Positions 1-9,128 of a stretch of DNA of 64,000 nucleotides are shown here, piece after piece; the stretch's first letter is position 1; the number at the start of each line of letters is the position of its first letter. The position numbers were made by a program, and so were the translations under genes. The notes under the pieces are model-generated. The model was not told the DNA's origin. It saw only the letters and a program-made list of their open reading frames with translations, and did no database searches. This DNA comes from Streptomyces pilosus (GTDB taxonomy: Bacteria > Actinomycetota > Actinomycetes > Streptomycetales > Streptomycetaceae), in assembly GCF_014649835.1 (NCBI RefSeq), contig NZ_BMTU01000004.1, positions 434,001-498,000 of the forward strand. Reading direction: 5' to 3'.

Positions 1-1
1 C

Positions 2-1303
2 GCCGGTGCGGCGCTGAAGTCCCTCGGGTCCCCGGAGAAGCCGGAGGACTTCATGGCGGACTACGAGGGTCTCGGTCTCACCAACAACCTGCTCCGGATC
101 ACGGTCACCGGTGACACCGACGCGGAAGCGGTCGCCCGCGCCGGTGCCCTGGCCGACGCGTTCGTCACGGACCACGTGCGGCGCATCAGGGAAGCCGCGA
201 ACGCCGAGGCCGAGACGCTGCTCGAACAGCGGGACCGCATGCGGGAGGAGCTCGACCGGGTCAACGAGACGATCGGGGACGGACCTCCCGAGAGCGATCC
301 GCGGGATTCGGCGGACATGGAGTCGCTCTTCGCCCGCCGGGCCGAACTCACCTCCCGCATCACCGACTTCGGCCAGCGCGCCGCGGAAGCACGCGTCGGC
401 ACGCCCCGGCTCGTGGCCGGCACCCAGGTCGTGGACGCGCCGCGCGTGGTGCGGCACTCCCTGCCCAGGACGGCCGCCACCGACGGAGCGATCGGTCTCG
501 TCCTCGGGCTCGCCCTCGGACTCGCGGTGGCCGCGGTCACCTCGGTGGTGGCGGACCGCCCCGTGCTGCGCCGGGACATCGCGGCGCACCTCGGTGCCTC
601 GGTCGTCGCCGAACTGCCCCGCCGGACGGCCGCGCCGTGGCGGCGCCGCCGGACCCGGACGGCACGCACCCGCCTCACCACGTCCCTGACCCGCACCGTG
701 CGCTCCTCCGCGGAGCCGCTGTCGCTGCTGGAGCTGGGCTGTGCCCGCGCCGCGGGTGACATCGCCCTGGACCTCGCCCGCGCGCTGGCGGCGGAGGAAC
801 CCGTGGCCGTCGTCGACGGTCTGCCGGGCCCGCAGCTCTCGCGCCGCCGCCCGCGGCCCGGGGACCCGGTTGTGATCGACGGCGGACGGGCCGCGGACGT
901 GCCGCCCGGGCAGCGCGGCATCGGCGTCGGCTCGGTGGCGCCCGGCACGGCGTGGACCGACCTGCGGTACCTCGGCACCCGGACCGTGCTGGTCGTGCGG
1001 GCGGGGCACGGCAGCACCGCGTGGCTGCACACCGTGGCGCGGCAGCTCGCGGAACAGCGTGTCGCGGTGATCGGCGTGGTGCTGATCGACCCGGACCCGC
1101 GGGACCGGACCGACGGCACCCTGTGGGACGGCCCGCCCACCGGCCCGTACCCCGGTCCGCGCGGCCACGGCGAGCGGGCGGCCCGGCGGAACGGTGGGGG
1201 TACCTCCCGCGCCGTCCAGGCAGTGGGGGACGGCCCGCGGCGGGCCGAGCGGCAGCCGACGGCGGCGGCCCGGGTCCAGGACAGCGACCAGGAGGCGCGG
1301 TAG
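2..1303 (+). CDS. Wzz-like polysaccharide chain-length determinant protein, 5' truncated by window edge
   Basis: The open frame runs in from before base 1, so the N-terminus and first membrane segment are missing. What remains has a charged, probably coiled-coil periplasmic stretch, then one clear membrane helix (about bases 485-560, Ala/Gly/Leu/Val rich). A cytosolic domain follows that resembles the nucleotide-binding half of bacterial tyrosine kinases (strand-like VAVVDG and TVLVVRAG, then VIGVVLI). I see no Walker A lysine motif, so kinase activity is unlikely. It ends 3 bp before asnB and heads the visible operon. Role inferred: control of polymer length in Wzx/Wzy-dependent export. An N-terminal internal ATG at 53 exists but is not the true start. 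Confidence 0.75.
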   Translation, partial: AGAALKSLGSPEKPEDFMADYEGLGLTNNLLRITVTGDTDAEAVARAGALADAFVTDHVRRIREAANAEAETLLEQRDRMREELDRVNETIGDGPPESDPRDSADMESLFARRAELTSRITDFGQRAAEARVGTPRLVAGTQVVDAPRVVRHSLPRTAATDGAIGLVLGLALGLAVAAVTSVVADRPVLRRDIAAHLGASVVAELPRRTAAPWRRRRTRTARTRLTTSLTRTVRSSAEPLSLLELGCARAAGDIALDLARALAAEEPVAVVDGLPGPQLSRRRPRPGDPVVIDGGRAADVPPGQRGIGVGSVAPGTAWTDLRYLGTRTVLVVRAGHGSTAWLHTVARQLAEQRVAVIGVVLIDPDPRDRTDGTLWDGPPTGPYPGPRGHGERAARRNGGGTSRAVQAVGDGPRRAERQPTAAARVQDSDQEAR

Positions 1304-1306
1304 TAC

Positions 1307-3238
1307 ATGTGTGGCATCTCAGGCACGTACCGATGGCCGGACGGGAAGGCCGTCACCGACCGGCTCACCGACACCCTCGCCCACCGCGGGCCCGACGGGG
1401 CGGGCCGGTACAGCCACTCCCTGGGGGACGGCGAGGTGCACCTCGGGCACCGCCGGCTGGCCGTGATCGACCTGTCCGGGACCGGCGCCCAGCCGATGGT
1501 CTCCGGCGGCCTCGTCCTGACGTACAACGGGGAGCTGTACAACGCGCCCGAGCTGCGCGCCGAACTGGAGTCCGCCGGGGTGCGCTTCCGCGGCACCTCC
1601 GACACCGAGGTGCTGCTGGAGGCGTGGCGGCGCTGGGGCACGGACTGCCTTCCCCGGCTGCGCGGCATGTTCGCGTTCGGGGTCTTCGACGAGCGGACCG
1701 GTGAGCTGGTGCTCGCCCGCGACCAGCTCGGCGTCAAACCGCTGTTCCTGCTGCGGCGCGGCGAGGGCCTGGTGTTCGCCTCCGAGCTCAAGGCGCTCGC
1801 CGCCGTGACCGGCGGGTCGCTGGAGGTGGACCACGCGGCCCTGGTGGCCTCACTGCTCTACTACTGGGTCCCGGACTCGCGGTGCGCGTTCCGCGAGGCG
1901 GAGAAGCTGCCGCCGGGCAGCTGGCTGAGGTGCCGGCCCGACGGCCGGGTGGAGCGTGGCCGGTACTGGAACCTGAGGGACGTCGCCGCCGAGGCCCGGG
2001 AGCGGTCCCTGGCCGGGGAGCAGCCGGACGTCGCCGCCGTCGTGGAGGAGTCGACCCGGCGTCACCTGCTCTCCGACGTGCCGGTGGCGACCTTCCTCTC
2101 CGGCGGCCTGGACTCCAGCTACCTGACCGCGCTGGCGGCCCGCGACCGGCCGGGGATCGCCGCGTACACGATCGGGTTCCGCGCCGAGGACGCGAGATTC
2201 GAGGCGATGCCGGACGACCTGCGGTACGCCCGGCAGGTGGCCGAGCGGTTCGGCGTCGACCTGCGCGAGATCGAGATCGCCCCGGACGTGCTCGACCTGC
2301 TGCCGCGGATGACGTACCACCTGGACGAGCCGATCGGCGATCCCGCCGCGATCAACACGTTCCTGATCTGCTCGGCCGCCCGGGAGGCCGGGGTGAAGGT
2401 GATGCTCTCGGGGATGGGCGCCGACGAGCTGTTCGCCGGATACCGCAAACACCTGGCCAACCTGCTGGCACTGCGCTACCAGCAGGTCCCGGGGCCCCTG
2501 CGGCGCGGGGTGTCCGGCGCCGTGGACCGGCTGCCGGTGGCCACCGCCCGCCGGGGGTACCGGTCGGTGCGCTTCGCGAAACGGTTCCTGTCCTTCGCCG
2601 GCCTGCCGGAGGAGACCGCCTTCCGGCGCAGCTACACCCTCTACGACCGGCACGAACTGCTCGGCCTGATCGACCCGGACCTCGCCGGGACGGTCGACGA
2701 CGTACTGACCGAGCACGCGGACGTCTACGCGGACAACGGCCTGGACGACTTCGTCAACCGCATGTGCCTGGCCGACACCCGCATGTTCCTGCCGGGGCTG
2801 AACCTCGCGTACACCGACCGCTCCAGCATGGCCGCCTCGACCGAGGTGCGGGTGCCGTACGTGGACGTCGAGGTGGTGAAGGCGGCGTTCGCCGTGCCCG
2901 GCCGCCGCAAGATCGCCGGACGGCAGGGGAAGGCCGTCCTCAAGGAGGCGGCCGTCTCGGTCCTGCCCCGGGAGATCGTCCACCGGCCCAAGGGCCTGTT
3001 CAGCGCCCCGCTGCGGGCCTGGATGAGCCGGGACCTGGCACCGCTGGTGCGCGAGGTGGTCGACGACGGCGAACTCGTCCGCTCCGGCTTCCTGCGCCGC
3101 GACGCCCTCCAGCGGCTCGTCGCCGCGGACGCCGCCGGACAGCAGGACTACTCCAAGCATCTGTGGCACGTGCTGACCCTCGAGTACTGGTACCGCGGCG
3201 CGACCTCCGGGTCCGGCCAGAACCCTCCGACGGCGTAG
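1307..3238 (+). CDS. asnB: Asparagine synthase (glutamine-hydrolysing)
   Basis: 643 aa, the usual length for class B asparagine synthetases. The protein begins MCGI, so Cys2 is the glutamine-amidotransferase nucleophile after Met removal. The C-terminal synthetase half carries the PP-loop SGGLDSS at residues 265-271. The reaction is ATP-dependent transfer of amide nitrogen from glutamine to a carboxylate, normally aspartate. Inside a polysaccharide operon such enzymes are often presumed to amidate a uronic acid or another carboxyl group rather than make free asparagine; that part is inference. The start ATG lies 3 bp after the preceding stop and the next gene begins 17 bp downstream. Confidence 0.9.
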   Translation: MCGISGTYRWPDGKAVTDRLTDTLAHRGPDGAGRYSHSLGDGEVHLGHRRLAVIDLSGTGAQPMVSGGLVLTYNGELYNAPELRAELESAGVRFRGTSDTEVLLEAWRRWGTDCLPRLRGMFAFGVFDERTGELVLARDQLGVKPLFLLRRGEGLVFASELKALAAVTGGSLEVDHAALVASLLYYWVPDSRCAFREAEKLPPGSWLRCRPDGRVERGRYWNLRDVAAEARERSLAGEQPDVAAVVEESTRRHLLSDVPVATFLSGGLDSSYLTALAARDRPGIAAYTIGFRAEDARFEAMPDDLRYARQVAERFGVDLREIEIAPDVLDLLPRMTYHLDEPIGDPAAINTFLICSAAREAGVKVMLSGMGADELFAGYRKHLANLLALRYQQVPGPLRRGVSGAVDRLPVATARRGYRSVRFAKRFLSFAGLPEETAFRRSYTLYDRHELLGLIDPDLAGTVDDVLTEHADVYADNGLDDFVNRMCLADTRMFLPGLNLAYTDRSSMAASTEVRVPYVDVEVVKAAFAVPGRRKIAGRQGKAVLKEAAVSVLPREIVHRPKGLFSAPLRAWMSRDLAPLVREVVDDGELVRSGFLRRDALQRLVAADAAGQQDYSKHLWHVLTLEYWYRGATSGSGQNPPTA

Positions 3239-3255
3239 AGAACAAGAGGACTTCG

Positions 3256-5439
3256 GTGAAACAGGTCGTACAGAACTACAAGACCGGCGAACTGGCGCTG
3301 CTCGACGTGCCGGTGCCGGGGTGCAAGCCGGGCGGGGTGCTGGTGCGCACCGCCTACTCGCTGATCTCCACCGGCACCGAGCTGATGAAGGTGTCCGAGG
3401 CCGGCATGTCGATGCTGGGCAAGGCCCGCTCCCGCCCGGACCAGGTGGCCAAGGTGGTGCAGAGCGTCGCCGTCAACGGCGTGCCCGCCACCTACCGCAA
3501 GGTGATGGGCAAGCTGGACTCCTACACGCCGCTCGGCTACTCGCTGTGCGGGGTGGTGGAGCAGGTCGGTGACGGGATCGACGACGTCAAGGCCGGCGAC
3601 CTGGTGGCCTGCGCCGGGAACGAGCACGCGCTGCACGCCGAGCTGAACTGGGTACCGAAGAACCTCTACTCCCCGGTGCCGGACGGTCTCGCGCCCGAGC
3701 ACGCGGCCTTCGGCACCGTCGGGTCGATCGCGCTGCAGGGGGTGCGCCGGGGCGAGCCGCAGCTCGGCGACGTCGCCCTCGTCATCGGCCTCGGGCTGAT
3801 CGGCCAGTTGGTGGTGCAGCTGCTCGCCGCCTCGGGCGTCCGGGTCGTCGGGGCCGACCCCGACCCGGTGCGCTGCGAGCTCGCCGGGCGGCTCGGCGCG
3901 ACGGCCTGCGCCGACCCCGGTTCCCCGGCCGTGGAGCAGGCCGTGGCCGAACTCACCGGCGGGCTGGGCGTGGACCAGGTGTACCTGGCCGCCGGCGGCG
4001 ACAGCAACCAGCCCGTCGAGCTGGCCGCCCGGCTCTCCCGGGACCGGGGCCGGGTGGTCGACATCGGCAAGTGCCGCCTCGACCTGCCGTGGAACGCGTA
4101 CTACGAGAAGGAACTCGACGTCCGGTTCTCCCGCAGCTACGGCCCCGGGCGCTACGACCCGGAGTACGAACTCCAGGGCCGGGACTACCCGGTGGGCTAC
4201 GTGCGCTGGACCGAGCGCCGCAACCTGGCGTGCTTCCTCGACCTCGCCGCCCGGGGCCGCGTCGACGTGGGGCCGCTGGTCTCCCGCACGGCCGACTTCG
4301 ACGACGCCGTCGAGACGTACCGGAGCCTGCAGGACGGCGGCCTGAAGGCCGTGGCCGTGCTGTTCCGTTACCCCGGGCAGGCGGTGGAGGCGCCGGCCCC
4401 GGAGGTGGCGGTGCCCGCGGTGCGCCGCGGCGGCCCGGTGTCCGCCCCGGCGCGGGCCGCCGGGACGCCGGTGCGGCTGGCGTTCGTCGGCGCGGGCAAC
4501 TACGCCACGTCGATGCTGCTGCCGCACCTGGTGGGGCGCGAGGGTGTCGAGCTGTCCGCGGTCGTCACCACGACGGCGCTGTCCGCGGCCAACGCGCAGC
4601 GGAAGTTCGGCTTCGCCGGGGCGACCACCGATCTCGACGCCGTGCTCGGCGACCCGGCCGTCGACGCGGTGTTCGTGGTCACCCGGCACAGTTCGCACGC
4701 CGGCCTGACCCGCAAGGCGCTGCTGGCCGGCAAGGCGGTGTTCGTGGAGAAGCCGCTGGCGCTCTCCGGGGACGAACTGGCGGGCGTGCTGGCGGCCGTG
4801 GAGGAGTCCGGCAACGACCGGCTCCAGGTGGGCTTCAACCGCCGCTTCGCGCCGCTGCTGCGGGAGGCGATGGAGAGGTTCGGCGCCCGGAACGGGCCGG
4901 GACACGTCCGCTGCCTGGTCAACGCGGGCCGTCTCGACCACGGCAGCTGGTACCTCCAGCAGGGCACGGAGGGCTCGCGGTTCGTGGGCGAGGGCGGGCA
5001 CTTCATCGACACGGCGAGCCGGCTGCTCGGGGCCGACCCGGTCTCGGTGTACGCGCTCACCACGCCCGGCGGCGAGGACCTCCAGGTCGTGCTGCGCTAC
5101 CCGGGCGGGTCCACCGCGAGCATCGGCTACGTCACCACGGGACCGGCGGGCTTCCCCAAGGAGACCATCGACCTGGTCGCGGACGGCCGGGCGCTGCGCC
5201 TCGACGACTTCGTCCGTGCCTCGGTCTACGACGGCCGCAAGCGGTGGGTCAGCTCGCGGCTGCCCAAGGCCCGGGACAAGGGCCAGTCGGCGCAACTGGC
5301 CGCCTTCGTCAGGGCGGTGCGGACGGGCGGCCCGATGCCGGTGCCGCTGGAGTCGCTGGTCGCCACCACGGCGGCGACCCTCGCCGTGCCGGCCGGCCTG
5401 GCCGCGGGCGTGCCGGTGACGCTGGCGGGGGCGCGATGA
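3256..5439 (+). CDS. Bi-domain oxidoreductase: zinc-type dehydrogenase fused to Gfo/Idh/MocA domain
   Basis: 727 aa from a GTG preceded by AAGAGGA. The first half is an MDR/alcohol-dehydrogenase-like protein with a Rossmann loop GLGLIG (178-183). The second half is a Gfo/Idh/MocA oxidoreductase with GAGN (412-415) and the EKP motif (498-500). Both halves look intact, so this is a real fusion and not a frameshift. The frame stays open far upstream over asnB, but the GTG with its ribosome site is the sensible start. Such bi-domain enzymes sit next to heparinase-like lyases and asparagine synthases in many exopolysaccharide clusters. Expected job: NAD(P)-dependent oxidation or reduction of a nucleotide sugar; substrate unknown. 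Overlaps the next gene by ATGA. Confidence 0.88.
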   Translation: MKQVVQNYKTGELALLDVPVPGCKPGGVLVRTAYSLISTGTELMKVSEAGMSMLGKARSRPDQVAKVVQSVAVNGVPATYRKVMGKLDSYTPLGYSLCGVVEQVGDGIDDVKAGDLVACAGNEHALHAELNWVPKNLYSPVPDGLAPEHAAFGTVGSIALQGVRRGEPQLGDVALVIGLGLIGQLVVQLLAASGVRVVGADPDPVRCELAGRLGATACADPGSPAVEQAVAELTGGLGVDQVYLAAGGDSNQPVELAARLSRDRGRVVDIGKCRLDLPWNAYYEKELDVRFSRSYGPGRYDPEYELQGRDYPVGYVRWTERRNLACFLDLAARGRVDVGPLVSRTADFDDAVETYRSLQDGGLKAVAVLFRYPGQAVEAPAPEVAVPAVRRGGPVSAPARAAGTPVRLAFVGAGNYATSMLLPHLVGREGVELSAVVTTTALSAANAQRKFGFAGATTDLDAVLGDPAVDAVFVVTRHSSHAGLTRKALLAGKAVFVEKPLALSGDELAGVLAAVEESGNDRLQVGFNRRFAPLLREAMERFGARNGPGHVRCLVNAGRLDHGSWYLQQGTEGSRFVGEGGHFIDTASRLLGADPVSVYALTTPGGEDLQVVLRYPGGSTASIGYVTTGPAGFPKETIDLVADGRALRLDDFVRASVYDGRKRWVSSRLPKARDKGQSAQLAAFVRAVRTGGPMPVPLESLVATTAATLAVPAGLAAGVPVTLAGAR

Positions 5440-7586
5440 CCGTGCGCGCGGGCAGTCGGGGATGGTACCTGCGGCGGCTGTCCCGGATGGGGCCGCGGGA
5501 GGTCGGCGGCCGGGTGGGTGACGCGGTGCGCAGGCGGCGGTGGCGGTCGGCGCCGCCGCCGGACTGCCCGGACGTGACCGGCGCCCGGTTCACCGCCGTC
5601 CTGCCCGCCGGGACGGTCGACGCGGTGCCGCCGGACGCCGCGAAACGCCTGGTCGCCGAGGCGGACCGGCTGATGGCCGGGCACGGCGGCTTCTTCGGGG
5701 TGGAGCGCGACGACCTCACCGACCCGGACTGGTGGTCCGACCCGAAGACCGGGCGCCGGGCCCCGGGAGGCTACGCCTTCGACGTGCCGTACCGGGACGA
5801 GGACGCGGTCGGTGACATCAAGCAGATCTGGGAGCCCTCCCGGCACCAGTACCTCACCGTGCTCGCCGCCGCCCACGCGGTCACCGGGGACGAGCGGTAC
5901 GCCGAGCGCGTCGCCGGGCACCTGCGGTCGTGGTGGGCGGCCAACCCGCCGCTGCGCGGGGTGCACTGGACCAGCGGCATCGAGCTGGGCATCCGGCTGC
6001 TGTCCTGGGTGTGGATCCGGCGGCTGCTGGACGGCTGGCCGGGCGCGGCCGGGCTGTTCGAGGACAACCCGGTGGCACGGAACCAGATCTGGCACCACCA
6101 GCGCTGGCTGGCCGCCTTCCCCAGCCGGGGGTCCTCGGCCAACAACCACGCGGTCGCCGAGGCGGCCGGACAGCTCGCCGCCGCCTGCGCGTTCGGCTGG
6201 TTCCCCGGCTCGGCGCGGCTGCGGGACGACGCGCTGCGGTCCCTCGACCGGCACCTGCGCGGCAACACCTTCCGCTCCGGCCTCAACCGCGAGCTGGCCA
6301 CCGAGTACCACGGGCTGGTCCTGGAACTCGGCCTGGCCGCCGTCGCCGAGGCCGACGCCGCGGGCGTGCCGGTGCCGGCGACCGTGCGGCTGGTGCTGCT
6401 GCGGATGACGGACGCGCTCGCGGCCGTCGTGGACGACCGGCTGCGGCCTCCGCGCCAGGGGGACGCCGACGACGGGCACGGTCTGGTCCTGGACGGGGCG
6501 GGCACCGACCGCTGGGGTTCGCTGCTGGCCACCGGGGAGGCCGTGTTCGGCCGACTCCCGTGGTGGCCGGAGGTGACCGGCACGGACGTGCGCACCCCGC
6601 TGCTGGCCGCTCTGGTCCGGCCCGGAACCGGCCCGGACCTCTCCCCCGCTTCCGCGGCCGGCGCGCGCCCCGGCCGCCCGGCGTCCCCGGGCGGGTCGCC
6701 GCGCCCCGGGACGGTCCCGCGTGCCGGCCGCGGAGCGCTCCCGGACCGGTGGCTCCGCCGTCCGTCCGGCGCCGCCGGGCTCGTACGGCCGCCGGACGGC
6801 GGGACGGTCCGGGCCGGTTCCGCGCCGGCCGTGTCCCGGCCGGCGCGGAGGCCGGACCACTTCGCCGACGCGGGGCTCACCGTCCTGCGCGGCCCCGGAG
6901 GGATCTGGTGCCGGTGCGACGGCGGCCCGCACGGGTTCCTGTCCATCGCCGCGCACGCCCACGCGGACGCGCTGTCCGTGGAGGTCCGGCACGACGGGGT
7001 CGACGTGCTCGCCGACCCGGGGACCTACTGCTACCACGGGCAGCCCGAGTGGCGGCGGTACTTCCGGTCGACCCTCGGCCACAACACCCTGGAACTGGAC
7101 GGCACCGACCAGTCCGTCTCCGGCGGCCCGTTCCTGTGGACCCGGCACGCCCGCAGCCGCGTCCTGTCCGTGGACACCTCCGGCGAGGAGGCGGCCCGCT
7201 GGTGCGCCGAGCACGACGGGTACGGGACGTCCGTGCACCGCCGCCGGGTGGAACTCACGTACGCGACCAGGGAACTGAGGGTGGTCGACGAGGTGAGCGG
7301 CCCCCGCCGGGCCGTCCGGCTGGCGTTCCACCTCGGGCCCGCGGTCACCGCGGACCTGGCGGGCGACCGGGCGGTGCTCACCTGGGCCCGGGACGGCGAG
7401 GACCGCTCCGCGGTGCTCGACCTGCCCGCGGCACTGGAGTGGCGGGCGCACCGCGGCGAGAGCGACCCGCCGCTGGGCTGGTACTCCCCCGGCTTCGGCC
7501 GCAGGGAGCCCGCCACCACGCTGGTCGGCACCGGCTTCACCGACGGCACGGAGGGCTTCACCACCGTGCTCGGCTTCCAGGACTGA
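5436..7586 (+). CDS. Heparinase II/III family protein (polysaccharide lyase-like)
   Basis: 716 aa, ATG coupled to the previous stop by a 4-bp overlap. The N-terminal part matches an alpha/alpha-toroid lyase domain (NNHAVAE near 230, EYHGL near 290). The C-terminal part matches the Hepar_II_III beta-sandwich, with a His-rich HAHADA motif and GHNTLELDG. No signal peptide is visible, so it probably acts in the cytoplasm or is exported atypically. Between the halves lies a Pro/Gly/Arg-rich insertion of roughly 80 residues (about 395-475, bases 6620-6850) with no recognisable fold. In the family, catalysis is beta-elimination of uronic-acid-containing chains. Here it may trim or release the polymer made by the cluster. 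Confidence 0.85.
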   Translation: MTVRAGSRGWYLRRLSRMGPREVGGRVGDAVRRRRWRSAPPPDCPDVTGARFTAVLPAGTVDAVPPDAAKRLVAEADRLMAGHGGFFGVERDDLTDPDWWSDPKTGRRAPGGYAFDVPYRDEDAVGDIKQIWEPSRHQYLTVLAAAHAVTGDERYAERVAGHLRSWWAANPPLRGVHWTSGIELGIRLLSWVWIRRLLDGWPGAAGLFEDNPVARNQIWHHQRWLAAFPSRGSSANNHAVAEAAGQLAAACAFGWFPGSARLRDDALRSLDRHLRGNTFRSGLNRELATEYHGLVLELGLAAVAEADAAGVPVPATVRLVLLRMTDALAAVVDDRLRPPRQGDADDGHGLVLDGAGTDRWGSLLATGEAVFGRLPWWPEVTGTDVRTPLLAALVRPGTGPDLSPASAAGARPGRPASPGGSPRPGTVPRAGRGALPDRWLRRPSGAAGLVRPPDGGTVRAGSAPAVSRPARRPDHFADAGLTVLRGPGGIWCRCDGGPHGFLSIAAHAHADALSVEVRHDGVDVLADPGTYCYHGQPEWRRYFRSTLGHNTLELDGTDQSVSGGPFLWTRHARSRVLSVDTSGEEAARWCAEHDGYGTSVHRRRVELTYATRELRVVDEVSGPRRAVRLAFHLGPAVTADLAGDRAVLTWARDGEDRSAVLDLPAALEWRAHRGESDPPLGWYSPGFGRREPATTLVGTGFTDGTEGFTTVLGFQD

Positions 7587-7600
7587 GGGGAGGAGGGCAG

Positions 7601-9127
7601 GTGGGAGGCACGTGGCGGCGCCGGGCGGCACCGGCGGCACCGCTGGCGCTGGCGCTGGTCCTGCTGGCGGCGACCGGCTGCGACGGCACGCCGGACGCAC
7701 GGCCGGAGCCGACCGCCGCGCCGTCCGCTCCCGTGCCCCGGGTGTGCGACCGGCCGGCCCCCGGACCGGCGAAGGCGCCGGCGGGCGCGGTGACCGTCGA
7801 CCCGGCGGTCACCGGCGACCTCGCCGCGAAGACCAGGAGCAGTCCCCCGGGCACCACCTTCTGGCTCCGGCCGGGCACGCACCGGCTCGGCCCGGACCGC
7901 TACGCCCAGGTCGTCCCCAAGGAGGGCAACACCTACCTCGGGGCACCGGGCGCGGTGCTCGACGGCCGCACGACCAACCAGTACGCGTTCGGCGGCGCCG
8001 CCCGGGACGTCACCCTCCGCCACCTGACGGTGCGCGGGTTCGTCGCGCCGCACGACGAGGGCGTGGTCAACCACGACTCCGCCGACGGGTGGGTGATCGA
8101 GCACACGACGATCCGCAACAACACCGGCGCCGGGCTGATGGCCGGCGCCCGCCAGCGGGTCCGCGCCAGCTGCCTGCGCGACAACGGCCAGTACGGCATG
8201 AACGCCTACAAGGCCGGTGACCGCATCACCGGCCTGGTGGTCGAGGGCAACGAGATCACCGGCAACAACACCGGCGACTGGGAGCGGAAGCGGCCGGGCT
8301 GCGGCTGCACCGGCGGCATCAAGTTCTGGGCCGTGGACGGCGCCGACGTGCGCGGCAACTGGGTGCACGACAACCGCGGGGCCGGGCTGTGGGCGGACAC
8401 CAACAACAACGACTTCCGCATCGAGGACAACGTGCTGGAGGCCAACGACGGTGCCGCGCTGATCTACGAGACCAGCTACAACGCGGTCGTCCGGGGGAAC
8501 ACGATCCGCCGCAACAACTGGGTCGAGGGCCGCAGGTACGCCGACCGCGGCGACACCTTCCCGTTCGCGACGGTCTACGTGTCCGAGTCCGGCGGCGAAC
8601 CGCGGGTGCCCGCCCGCACGGACCGGATCGAGATCCACCGGAACGTGCTGGAGGACAACTGGTCCGGCATCACCCTGTGGGAGAACGCCGACCGGTTCTG
8701 CAACAGCCCCGCCAACACCTCCTCCGGCGACTGCACGCTGCTGGTGAAGGACACCGCCCGCTGCGCGCAGCCGGGGATCGCCGCCGCGCCCCTGCACTCC
8801 GACTGCCGGTGGAAGACCCAGCGGGTGGACATCCACCACAACCGCTTCCTGCTGGACAAGTCCGTCGTCGACTGCGCGGACCGGTGCGACCGCATGGCGG
8901 TGCTGGCCAACTACGGCACCTACCCGGACTGGTCGCCGTACCAGGGCGAGCGGGTCGCCGAGGCGATCACCCACGGGCAGGACAACCGCTGGCACGACAA
9001 CGTCTACGTCGGAGCGTGGAAGTTCGTCGCCCACGACCCGAGCCGGGTGCTGGACCGCGGGCAGTGGCAGGGCGCGCCGTACCGGCAGGACGCGGGCAGC
9101 ACCTTCCGTACCCGGGACGGTGGCTGA
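7601..9127 (+). CDS. Right-handed parallel beta-helix lipoprotein
   Basis: 508 aa from GTG 7601, with AGGAGG just upstream. The N-terminus is a lipoprotein signal (Arg cluster, Ala/Leu core, ATGC lipobox with Cys near residue 27), so the mature protein is expected on the outer face of the membrane. The body is rich in Asn-containing repeats (IRNNTG, VEGNEITGNN, VHDNRGAG, IRRNN, IHRNVLEDN) typical of pectin-lyase-like beta-helices. Family members are polysaccharide lyases, hydrolases or epimerases, and the exact activity cannot be read. It follows the heparinase-like gene by 14 bp, so two candidate polymer-modifying enzymes are adjacent. Confidence 0.82.
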   Translation: MGGTWRRRAAPAAPLALALVLLAATGCDGTPDARPEPTAAPSAPVPRVCDRPAPGPAKAPAGAVTVDPAVTGDLAAKTRSSPPGTTFWLRPGTHRLGPDRYAQVVPKEGNTYLGAPGAVLDGRTTNQYAFGGAARDVTLRHLTVRGFVAPHDEGVVNHDSADGWVIEHTTIRNNTGAGLMAGARQRVRASCLRDNGQYGMNAYKAGDRITGLVVEGNEITGNNTGDWERKRPGCGCTGGIKFWAVDGADVRGNWVHDNRGAGLWADTNNNDFRIEDNVLEANDGAALIYETSYNAVVRGNTIRRNNWVEGRRYADRGDTFPFATVYVSESGGEPRVPARTDRIEIHRNVLEDNWSGITLWENADRFCNSPANTSSGDCTLLVKDTARCAQPGIAAAPLHSDCRWKTQRVDIHHNRFLLDKSVVDCADRCDRMAVLANYGTYPDWSPYQGERVAEAITHGQDNRWHDNVYVGAWKFVAHDPSRVLDRGQWQGAPYRQDAGSTFRTRDGG

Positions 9128-9128
9128 C

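Noticed and set aside
61..1791. Long open frame on the minus strand opposite the chain-length and asnB genes
   Set aside because: A high-GC shadow: Arg/Ser/Pro-rich product with no domain and no ribosome site; the opposite strand carries clear enzymes.
3148..7700. Very long minus-strand open frames of over 700 codons opposite the oxidoreductase and heparinase genes
   Set aside because: Repetitive Arg/Gly/His/Pro composition with no motif. It arises from the G/C third-position bias of the plus-strand genes.
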